In this document: positions 34,828-41,686 of the stretch, in pieces
Position numbering within the stretch: the first letter of the stretch is position 1
How the letters are laid out: each line of letters begins with the position of its first letter
NCBI RefSeq assembly: GCF_002259415.1
Contig: NZ_NPFY01000036.1
Coordinates: forward strand, 62,001-126,000
Length of the DNA stretch: 64,000 nucleotides
Source of the DNA: Rhodococcus sp. 14-2470-1b
Lineage (GTDB): Bacteria > Actinomycetota > Actinomycetes > Mycobacteriales > Mycobacteriaceae
Direction: 5' to 3'
Made by a program: the position numbers and the translations under genes
The notes under the pieces: generated by a model
What the model was told of the DNA's origin: nothing
What the model saw: only the letters and a program-made list of their open reading frames with translations
Database searches by the model: none

Positions 34828-34894
34828 TCGTCCGAAGAGGATACTCACTGAATCGATCCGACCTGGACCGACAGCCGCGACATTCACCCGTGGT

Positions 34895-34900
34895 TACGCT
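34895..34900 (+). promoter_or_regulatory. Candidate -10 hexamer TACGCT, leaderless EEP gene
   Basis: TACGCT ends 6 nt before the GTG at 34907 and favours that start over upstream in-frame codons. Confidence 0.35.
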
Positions 34901-34906
34901 GCGCAT

Positions 34907-35914
34907 GTGCAACACGAAACGGCAGTGTCTGATCGGTCCGCGCATCGCGCTCGGGGTCGGCAAGTAGCCGCCGCCATCGTTGCCGGCTGCTGCGTGTTGA
35001 TCGGCGCGACGGGCGTCATCGCTTACTTCACCGACACACAGAACAGGTACGTGGTGGGGTTGGCGTCGTTCGCACCGATCCTCATGGCGTTCTCCCTGCT
35101 CGGTATCGCCGTCGCCGTGGTGTCCCAACGCTGGATCCTGGCGACGGCATCGACCGTCGTCGCGGTGACGGCGTCGGCCTTGCTCGCGCCCATGTACATC
35201 GCAAGCGATCGACCGCCCGCCGAAACACCAGGCCAAGGGCGGAGTCTGCACGTTCTGCAAGCCAACCTGATGCTCGGGCTGGCCGATACGGGCAACGTGC
35301 TGGACTTCGTCCGGTCGCGTGACATCGACGTCTTCACCGCACAGGAATTGACGTTCGACGCCGAAGGCGCGCTGGACGCGGCAGGAATCGCCGAGTTGCT
35401 CCCGTACCGTTACACCAAGCCGACACCGGGTGGCGGAGGAGGAACCGGCATATTCAGCCGATTCCCGATCTCCGGGGAGCGCGAGCTCCCGGTGTTCACT
35501 CTGTCCAACCTGTCGGTCGACCTGGACGTCGGTGCCGAACAACCTGTCCGTGTCTACTCGGTCCATCCGGTACCGCCTTATCCGTCTCCGACGCCGCTGT
35601 GGGCTTCGGAGATGGACATGCTCCGGTCGGAGGTGTCGACAGCCACGTCGATGTCCAACGTGATCGTCAGCGGCGACTTCAACTCCACCAGATCTCACAG
35701 CAAGTTCAGGCACATCCTCGACGCCGGGTACGAAGATGCTGCGGACGTGACCGGTAGTGGTTTGATACCGACCTACCCGACCGACAAGTCGTATCCACCC
35801 GTCGTCGGAATCGACCACGTCCTCACCCGGGGCGCCCGTGCCACCGCACTCGAACCCGTCTCCATCCTCGGATCCGATCACGCGGGACTCGTCGCTGAGA
35901 TTCAACTGCGTTGA
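34907..35914 (+). CDS. Membrane-anchored endonuclease/exonuclease/phosphatase-family protein
   Basis: The 335-residue protein has three N-terminal membrane helices (about 19-41, 48-73, 77-97) and then a complete EEP domain. Active-site residues are visible: Asn120 in QANLM, Glu147 in AQELT, SGDFNSTRSHSKF with the Asp/Asn pair, GIDHVL, and terminal SDHAGLVAEI with Asp-His. Such proteins cut phosphodiesters in nucleic acids, phospholipids or sugar phosphates, here probably outside the membrane. GTG start at 34907 fits a leaderless message. No substrate can be assigned. Confidence 0.82.
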   Translation: MQHETAVSDRSAHRARGRQVAAAIVAGCCVLIGATGVIAYFTDTQNRYVVGLASFAPILMAFSLLGIAVAVVSQRWILATASTVVAVTASALLAPMYIASDRPPAETPGQGRSLHVLQANLMLGLADTGNVLDFVRSRDIDVFTAQELTFDAEGALDAAGIAELLPYRYTKPTPGGGGGTGIFSRFPISGERELPVFTLSNLSVDLDVGAEQPVRVYSVHPVPPYPSPTPLWASEMDMLRSEVSTATSMSNVIVSGDFNSTRSHSKFRHILDAGYEDAADVTGSGLIPTYPTDKSYPPVVGIDHVLTRGARATALEPVSILGSDHAGLVAEIQLR

Positions 35915-36017
35915 CGGTGTTCGATCGTCATTTCCAACCGGTCAGTATCGTTGTCTGATTAGATTAGTAGTCAACTATCTGCGGGTCGGTCATGCACGGG
36001 ATGTAGAGGTCCTTGGA

Positions 36018-37103
36018 ATGAGTTCGCTGCACGAGTGGTGGTCGCAACGGACCGACTACGTGTGGAATGTCTCCTACTCGCAAACGCATCCGATCCTCCG
36101 ACAAAGTCGCGTCGCGATCGGCCTGTGCTGTTGGTTCTACGGGCTGATCTGCCTGCTCGCCATTGCATCGCCGATTGTGTCGAGCCCCACCGACATCATC
36201 GTCGTCGCGTCGTTCGGGTCGTGTTCGGTATTCGTCGGCTGCCTGTGGATACGCGGTCCGTGGCCGACATATCGTCAGTCACTGCTCTTCGTTGCATTCG
36301 CCGAAATCGGCGTCGCCGCCGTTCTGTTCTCTCTCGACGACCGTCCGGTGGCACTCCTGTGTTCGGCGCTCTTCGCCGTCATGGGCAACTATGTCGCGGC
36401 GTACCACGACACCCGAGTTTTCGTAGCACGTCAGATATGGTCCCTGTGCGCGTGTGCCGCGCTGTACGTCCTTGCACTATCGTATTCCGACGCCGACCTC
36501 GCCCAGACGACTGCATATCTCATCGTTCTCGTCATGGTCCTGGTGTCCTCTCCGGTCCTCACTCAGGCCTATCTGACGTTCCTCAAGAGGGACGCGGCGG
36601 TGGCCCACTTCGATCCTCTGACCGGACTGCGCAACCGCCGCGGACTTGACTCGGCCGTCGGAGTGATGGAAGACGGAGCAGCCGGAGTTGCGGTCCTCGT
36701 CGCTGACCTCGACAACTTCAAAGCCGTCAACGACGAGTTCGGGCACAGTTTCGGCGACGATGTCCTGCGCAAGACTGCCCAGGCAATCAACACCAACTTT
36801 CCGCCACCCTCAGTGACCGCTCGCACCGGTGGTGAGGAGTTCGTCGTTGTCTCCACTGGCCCGCTGTCCGACATGTCCCGGGCAGCCGAGGCCCTACGAG
36901 ATGCGATCCCGTCCTGCAATTCCGCCGGATTGACCACCACCAGCATCGGCATCCACTATCGCAAGATCGCTGTGCACGACCTCCCGGAGGTCCTCGACGA
37001 TTTGCTCGACAGCGCCGACACCGCGATGTACCGAGCCAAGAGTCACGGCGGCAACTCGATAGTGATCGACGTCTACGACGGCGACGTCAGAACAGGCTCC
37101 TGA
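36018..37103 (+). CDS. Diguanylate cyclase with N-terminal six-helix membrane domain
   Basis: The 361-residue protein has about six membrane helices (35-185), then a GGDEF domain from HFDPLTGLRNRRGL at about 197. Metal-binding Asp230 (VADLDNFKAVND) and the active motif GGEEF at 271-275 are intact, so it should make c-di-GMP from two GTP. The product-inhibition site RxxD, expected five residues upstream of GGEEF, is absent (PPPS there). The membrane region resembles no sensor domain I can name. ATG at 36018 is chosen because earlier codons run back into the EEP gene. Confidence 0.88.
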   Translation: MSSLHEWWSQRTDYVWNVSYSQTHPILRQSRVAIGLCCWFYGLICLLAIASPIVSSPTDIIVVASFGSCSVFVGCLWIRGPWPTYRQSLLFVAFAEIGVAAVLFSLDDRPVALLCSALFAVMGNYVAAYHDTRVFVARQIWSLCACAALYVLALSYSDADLAQTTAYLIVLVMVLVSSPVLTQAYLTFLKRDAAVAHFDPLTGLRNRRGLDSAVGVMEDGAAGVAVLVADLDNFKAVNDEFGHSFGDDVLRKTAQAINTNFPPPSVTARTGGEEFVVVSTGPLSDMSRAAEALRDAIPSCNSAGLTTTSIGIHYRKIAVHDLPEVLDDLLDSADTAMYRAKSHGGNSIVIDVYDGDVRTGS

Positions 37104-37148
37104 CGGCCCGCTCCACCGAGCTGGGCCGCGATGCACCATCATGAGCGA

Positions 37149-37325
37149 ATGAGTTCCAACGATCTCTTCGGAGGCCCACGCAGATTGGCGGCTGTCGTGG
37201 CTGTCATCGTCGTCGTCGCACTTCTCGCTCTGGGAGCCACTCTCCTCGTTCGCCATCTCCTCGGACCACCGGAAGGTCCGTCGCCGTACGACACTCCTGC
37301 ATCCTCGGAGGTGACGACTCCGTGA
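37149..37325 (+). CDS. Small single-helix membrane protein
   Basis: The 58-residue product has one helix (about 13-35), a short basic loop and a Pro/Ser/Thr-rich tail. It overlaps the comB-like gene start by 4 nt, so the two are probably co-translated. An ATG six codons earlier (37131) is also possible. I recognise no family. Confidence 0.5.
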   Translation: MSSNDLFGGPRRLAAVVAVIVVVALLALGATLLVRHLLGPPEGPSPYDTPASSEVTTP

Positions 37326-38142
37326 CCGATCCGGATCGTGCCCATCGACAGTTCACGTCGACGGTTCGGTTCGATTGGGGCACCTCGGGTGCATCGGCAA
37401 TTGCTTCCGGGGCGGACGTTGCCGTGGTCGTCGACGTTCTGTCGTTCACCACCACGTTGACCGTCGCCGCCGATGCGGGGACCGCGGTGGTGCCCTGGGC
37501 CGTCGGCCAGGCCTCGGCCGCCGAATACGCCCGCCGCACCGATGCCGTCATGGCGGTCCGGCGGCGCGATGCGGGCCCGGGCGACATCAGCTTGTCCCCG
37601 GCCACGCTCCGCGCGGGGACGCCGCCACAGCGGCTCGTGCTGCCGTCGCCGAACGGGTCGACGATATCCGCGCAGCTGGCTGCCGAGGTACCGGTCTGTA
37701 CAGGGGTCTCGCTTCGCAACGCGCCGGCTGCGGCGCAGTGGATCGCTGCGAACACCGATACCGACGCCGTCGTCGCGGTGATCGCCGCAGGAGAACACTG
37801 GCCCAACGGCGCCTTGCGACCGTGCATCGAGACCTGTGGGGAGCCGGATTTCTCCTCGCGGAACTGGGCGACAGGCGCCCGGACTGCACTCTGTCTCCGG
37901 AAGCCGAGATGGCACGCGATGCGTGGAAGGCTGTGTGCAGTCGACTCCCCCACGCTCTCGTCGAGTCGGCATCAGGTCTCGAACTGATCGACGAGGGCTA
38001 CGAAATCGACGTCACGATCGCTGCGGAAGTCGGCTCCTCGCGATCCGTGCCCGTCCTGGACTCCGGAATCTTCGTCGACGCTGGTTCACACAACGGCGCT
38101 GGCTCGCACAACGACGCTGGTTCACACAACGAAGCTGTGTGA
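37322..38142 (+). pseudogene. comB: 2-phosphosulfolactate phosphatase (ComB) family gene, frameshifted
   Basis: The GTG at 37322 is preceded by a strong GGAGGTGA. Frame 2 gives 170 ComB-like residues: VVVDVLSFTTTLTVAADAG near 35-53, RLVLPSPNGSTIS, GVSLRNAPAAAQW, and VAVIAAGEHWPNGALRPCIE. The match then jumps, at 37829-37831, to the -1 frame with DLWGAGFLLAELG, LSPEAEMARDAWKAV and SGLELIDEGYEIDVTIAAEV to a stop at 38140-38142. One G missing after GAG (37831) would restore about 273 residues. ComB removes phosphate from 2-phosphosulfolactate in coenzyme M synthesis; its role in actinobacteria is unclear. The break is a real mutation, a sequence error or, less likely, recoding. Read unshifted, translation ends at 37987 with a nonsense tail. 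Confidence 0.8.
38080..38133 (+). repeat. Three tandem 18-bp repeats at the comB 3' end
   Basis: The unit GCTGGTTCACACAACGNN occurs three times in a row with two silent changes in the middle copy. In the frame of the ComB C-terminal part it encodes AGSHN-G/D/E, a hexapeptide repeat after the end of the conserved domain. Confidence 0.85.
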
Positions 38143-38259
38143 CCGGCGCAACATTCCAGTGTCCCGCTCGAGGCCCGGAACTGCGCAAACGCCGACGACG
38201 GCAGGACACGAGGCTGTCCGTTATTTGGTCTTTGATACCCGATCACGGATCATACGAGC

Positions 38260-39003
38260 GTGAGCATTCCGAACGTCGCCCCGAAGACGACCGTTGTCGT
38301 ACCCACGTACAACGAACGCGAGAACCTCCCGAAGCTCGTCGAGCTTCTCGCCGGTCTGCAACTGGACAATCTTCACGTGCTCGTGGTCGACGACAACTCC
38401 CCCGACGGCACGGGCACGCTCGCCGACGAACTCGCCGAGACAGGGCCTCTGCCGGTGACGGTTCTGCACCGCACCGAGAAGAACGGGCTCGGCCGGGCGT
38501 ACGTGGCCGGCATGAGCCGCGCACTCGACGACGGTGCGGACATCGTCGTCCAGATGGACGCGGACCTGTCCCACCCCGCCGACGTCATCCCCACGATGGT
38601 GCGCACGCTCACGACAACGGACGCAGCCGTCGTACTGGGTTCGCGCTACGTCCCCGGCGGCGCCGTGGCCAGCGATTGGCCCTGGCATCGGAAGGCACTG
38701 TCTGCATGGGCCAACTTCTACGTCAACGCAATTCTTCGGTTGAAGGTCAAGGACGCGACCGCGGGCTTCAAAGCCTGGCATGCTGCGACGCTGCGGGCGA
38801 TCGACGTGAAGTCGGTCGAGAGCAACGGCTATGCGTTCCAGGTCGAGATGAACCACCGCACCGTCCGACGCGGCTTGAAGATCGCCGAGGTCCCCATTCG
38901 CTTCGAGGAACGCAACGACGGCGAATCCAAGATGAGCCTCGCCGTGCAGCTCGAATCCGCAGCCGTACCGTGGAAGTTGCTCTTCGGAGTCAGGCGGCCT
39001 TGA
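38260..39003 (+). CDS. ppm1: Polyprenol-phosphate mannosyltransferase
   Basis: The 247-residue GT2 enzyme transfers mannose from GDP-mannose to polyprenyl phosphate, giving the donor for lipomannan, lipoarabinomannan and mannoprotein synthesis. Visible: VVVPTYNERENLPKL at 11-25, VVDDNSPDGT at 42-51, the DXD metal motif Asp100-Ala-Asp102 in QMDADLSHP, and GSRYVPGG. There is no fused apolipoprotein N-acyltransferase domain, unlike M. tuberculosis Ppm1, and no C-terminal membrane helices. GTG start at 38260. Its last 14 bp overlap the convergent acyltransferase. Confidence 0.92.
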   Translation: MSIPNVAPKTTVVVPTYNERENLPKLVELLAGLQLDNLHVLVVDDNSPDGTGTLADELAETGPLPVTVLHRTEKNGLGRAYVAGMSRALDDGADIVVQMDADLSHPADVIPTMVRTLTTTDAAVVLGSRYVPGGAVASDWPWHRKALSAWANFYVNAILRLKVKDATAGFKAWHAATLRAIDVKSVESNGYAFQVEMNHRTVRRGLKIAEVPIRFEERNDGESKMSLAVQLESAAVPWKLLFGVRRP

Positions 39004-39661
39004 CCTTCGCCGCGTAGGTGTCGACGTACTCCTGGCCGGAAAGCTCCATCAGGGAGTACATCACCTCGTCCGTGGCGGACCGCACGACGGCGTGGTTGCC
39101 CGCATGTTCCCGGTACCGGCTGAAGTCGATCGGAGCGCCGAACTTCACGACGATCTTCGTCGGTCGCCACATCCGACTGCCCACTGGATTGAATCTTTCG
39201 GTACCGAACATGACCACGGGAACGACGGGTGCGCCGGATTCCAGCGCAACCCTCGCCATTCCCGTCTTCCCCTTGTACAGCCGGCCGTCCGGAGACCTCG
39301 TACCCTCGGGGTAGATGGCCCACACTCCGTTGTCGGCCAGTATCTTTCGCGCTGCGGCCAAAGCTGGGTCGCCCGCCCCTGCACCGGAGCGGTCGACGGG
39401 GACCTGGCCCGCACTCGTGTAGAACCAGCGCAGCAGACGCCCCTTGAATCCCGCACCCGAGAAGTACTCGCTCTTGGCGATGAAACGGATTCTGCGCCTG
39501 ACGACCAACACCAGGAAGAACGAGTCGACCACCGTCAGATGGTTGCCCGCGAGAATGACGGGGCCGGACCGTGGCAGATGTTCCATGCCCTCGATACGCG
39601 GTCTCCCCAGAAGTCGCAGAACGGGGCCGATCAGAACGTACTTGAACATCCAGTACCACAT
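38990..39661 (-). CDS. 1-acyl-sn-glycerol-3-phosphate acyltransferase family protein
   Basis: The 223-residue protein is a PlsC-type acyltransferase with catalytic His41-x4-Asp46 in NHLTVVDSF and the acceptor motif PEGTRS at 118-123. It acylates lysophosphatidate or a related glycolipid at the membrane. The ATG at 39661 follows GAGGGAG; upstream codons lie in the operator region. It is divergent from the TetR gene and its promoter is covered by the palindromes at 39700-39736, so it is the likely target of that regulator. Confidence 0.88.
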   Translation of the reverse strand: MWYWMFKYVLIGPVLRLLGRPRIEGMEHLPRSGPVILAGNHLTVVDSFFLVLVVRRRIRFIAKSEYFSGAGFKGRLLRWFYTSAGQVPVDRSGAGAGDPALAAARKILADNGVWAIYPEGTRSPDGRLYKGKTGMARVALESGAPVVPVVMFGTERFNPVGSRMWRPTKIVVKFGAPIDFSRYREHAGNHAVVRSATDEVMYSLMELSGQEYVDTYAAKVKAA

Positions 39662-39699
39662 GAGCGGTGCACTCCCTCTGGTCTGCCGAACTACGAATC

Positions 39700-39736
39700 G
39701 TAGACATCGTCTACATCCATAGTAGACACTGTCTAC
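39700..39736. promoter_or_regulatory. Two tandem palindromes GTAGAC-N3-GTCTAC, probable TetR operators
   Basis: GTAGAC-ATC-GTCTAC (39700-39714) and GTAGAC-ACT-GTCTAC (39722-39736) are perfect 15-bp palindromes with centres 22 bp apart, about two helical turns. The first overlaps TACGAT (minus strand, 39697-39702), a likely -10 of the acyltransferase gene. The second ends one base before the tetR ATG. Binding would block both genes. Confidence 0.85.
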
Positions 39737-39737
39737 C

Positions 39738-40361
39738 ATGGACGGGCGCGAATCGTCCGCCGCGCGCATGATCGACGCGGCGGAGCACTTGATGGAGACC
39801 CAAGGGATTTCGGGCGTCACCGTGCGATCCGTCGCACGTGCCTCGGGACTGTCGCACGGCGCACCACGGCGCTACTTCCCTACCCTCGCGGCTTTGCACG
39901 CCGCCGTCGCGCAACGGGGTCTGCAGGACCTCCGCAGAAGAATCGAACGGGAGGTAGGCGAGAACACCGAACCGGCGGCGCGCCTACGAGCCGCGGCCCT
40001 CGCTTACGTGCGGTACGCCGTCGAACGACCCGACATGTTCGCACTCGTGTTCCGTCACGACATCCTCGCGAACTCGGGAATGCATCTTCGCGGAACGTCA
40101 TTGCCGCTGTTCGCATTCGTCACCGACCTCGTCGAACCGTTGGCAGGCACCGACACTCACGTCCGAGCCGTGCAGATCTGGACGGCGGTCCACGGAATCG
40201 CTGCGTTGAGCTCGACGACCGCGCTGTCGGTCGTCACCGAGGTCGACTCGACCGCTCTGGTGGATGCGGCGGTCGAGTCGATCGTCGATACGAACCGGGG
40301 TGATCCGAACCGAGAAGGTCCGAGTCAGCCGGCTATGGATTTCACCGACGCGGGCAGCTGA
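39738..40361 (+). CDS. TetR/AcrR-family transcriptional regulator
   Basis: The 207-residue protein has a TetR DNA-binding domain: ARMIDAAEHLMETQGISGVTVRSVARASGLSHGAPRRYFPTLAAL across residues 9-53. It also has a helical ligand-binding domain with the WHG-type motif (IWTAVHGIAAL). The two palindromes immediately upstream suggest autorepression and control of the divergent acyltransferase; the ligand could be a fatty acid or acyl-CoA, by analogy only. Its last 37 bp overlap the convergent pepR gene. Confidence 0.9.
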   Translation: MDGRESSAARMIDAAEHLMETQGISGVTVRSVARASGLSHGAPRRYFPTLAALHAAVAQRGLQDLRRRIEREVGENTEPAARLRAAALAYVRYAVERPDMFALVFRHDILANSGMHLRGTSLPLFAFVTDLVEPLAGTDTHVRAVQIWTAVHGIAALSSTTALSVVTEVDSTALVDAAVESIVDTNRGDPNREGPSQPAMDFTDAGS

Positions 40362-41686
40362 CGGACGCTGGTGTACGGGCCGACCACCGCAGCACCGAAC
40401 GGCCGGGACAACAGGACCCGAGCCACGTCGCGCACCTCACTCACGGTCACCTGATCGATCCGGGCGAGGGTCTCCGAGATATCCCGGTGATTGCCGTAGT
40501 TGAGCTCGCTGCGGCCTATCCGGTTCATCCGTGACCCCGAATCCTCCAGGCCGAGTACAAGACCGCCACGCAGCGACCCCTTGGCACGCGCGCACTCCTC
40601 CTCGGTGATGCCATCGGAGGCGACCTGCGCGAGAACCTCACGCACCACCGTCGTCACCTCGGCGAGGTTCTCGGGTTGGCACCCGGCGTACACCGAGAAC
40701 GCACCGGAATCGGAGAAGGTGTCCACCGACGAGTAGACCGAATAGGCCAGCCCGCGCTCTTCACGGATCTCCTGGAACAGGCGCGACGAAAGCCCACCTC
40801 CCACAGCCGCATTCAGTACGGACAGCGCCCACCGGTGCCCCTCGTGCCTACCGAACGCGCGCACACCGAGTGACAGGTGAGCCTGTTCGCTGTCTCGTCG
40901 TTCGAAACGAAGCTCAGGTCGATGACGAAGTCTCGCCAGACCGTCGCGCCGAGGAGCAGGCTTGACGCCCTTGTGCAGATGACCCGCGAATGCACGCTTG
41001 ACCAACGCCACCGCCTGGCGGTGGTCGACATTGCCCGCCACCGCGACGACCATCCGCTCCGGTGTGTACCGACGCGTGTGGAAGGAGCGCAGCTGAGAGC
41101 GCGTCATGTCCTCGATGGATTCCACGGTTCCGATGATCGGCCGACCTAGCGGATGATCACCGAACATCGCCTCGATGAACAGATCGCCGAGGAGATCCTC
41201 CGGATCGTCGTCGCGCATCGAGATCTCCTCGAGGACGACCTGACGCTCGAGGTCGACATCGCTTGCACGACAACGCCCGCGGAGGACGACATCACTGACG
41301 AGGTCTATCGCCAAACCGAGATCGTCGTCGAGAACGTGAGCGTAGAAGCACGTGCTCTCCTTCGAGGTGAACGCGTTCAGCTCACCGCCGACCCCGTCCA
41401 TGACCTGAGCGATCTGCAGCGCGCTCCGAGTGGGCGTCGACTTGAACAGCAGATGCTCCAGGAAATGAGCGGCACCGGCCACCGACGGACCCTCGTCCCT
41501 CGAACCGACGCCGACCCACACACCGACCGACGCCGACCGAACTCCCGGCACGAACTCGGTCACCACACGAAGACCACCGGGCAGCGTGGTGCGTTCGACA
41601 CCCAGGTTCTGCCCGGCGGGATCCGAAACGGCAGAACGGTACGTCCCGTAGGAACGTACCGTTCTGCCTTGCTGCTTCTTACTCAG
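40325..41686 (-). CDS. pepR: M16-family zinc metalloprotease (PepR-like)
   Basis: The protein is close to M. tuberculosis PepR (Rv2782c), the mitochondrial-processing-peptidase type of M16. It has TTLPGGLRVVTE, VWVGVGSRDE and the zinc motif HFLEH (His74, Glu77, His78 from the start used here), then DDDPEDLLGD, GGGLSSRLFQEIREERGLAYSVYS and GLEDSGSRMNRIGRSEL. No ATG, GTG or TTG lies in frame between the pnp 3' coding region and the catalytic domain. The start given is a CTG at 41684-41686, overlapping the pnp end and preceded by GAGG 6 nt upstream. A CTG at 41605 or an ATG at 41809 inside pnp are alternatives. Confidence 0.85.
   Translation of the reverse strand: MSKKQQGRTVRSYGTYRSAVSDPAGQNLGVERTTLPGGLRVVTEFVPGVRSASVGVWVGVGSRDEGPSVAGAAHFLEHLLFKSTPTRSALQIAQVMDGVGGELNAFTSKESTCFYAHVLDDDLGLAIDLVSDVVLRGRCRASDVDLERQVVLEEISMRDDDPEDLLGDLFIEAMFGDHPLGRPIIGTVESIEDMTRSQLRSFHTRRYTPERMVVAVAGNVDHRQAVALVKRAFAGHLHKGVKPAPRRDGLARLRHRPELRFERRDSEQAHLSLGVRAFGRHEGHRWALSVLNAAVGGGLSSRLFQEIREERGLAYSVYSSVDTFSDSGAFSVYAGCQPENLAEVTTVVREVLAQVASDGITEEECARAKGSLRGGLVLGLEDSGSRMNRIGRSELNYGNHRDISETLARIDQVTVSEVRDVARVLLSRPFGAAVVGPYTSVRQLPASVKSIAG
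41630..41668 (-). terminator. 15-bp perfect hairpin just after the pnp stop
   Basis: GGCAGAACGGTACGT (41630-41644) and its exact complement (41654-41668) enclose a 9-nt loop, 10 nt beyond the pnp stop. There is no long U-run on the minus strand. It could be a terminator, an RNase processing site or a 3' stabiliser; it lies in the presumed 5' coding end of pepR. Confidence 0.6.

Noticed and set aside
37829..37840. Programmed -1 frameshift in the comB-like gene
   Set aside because: No X-XXY-YYZ slippery site or clear downstream stem; a plain one-base loss is simpler. Kept as a pseudogene call.
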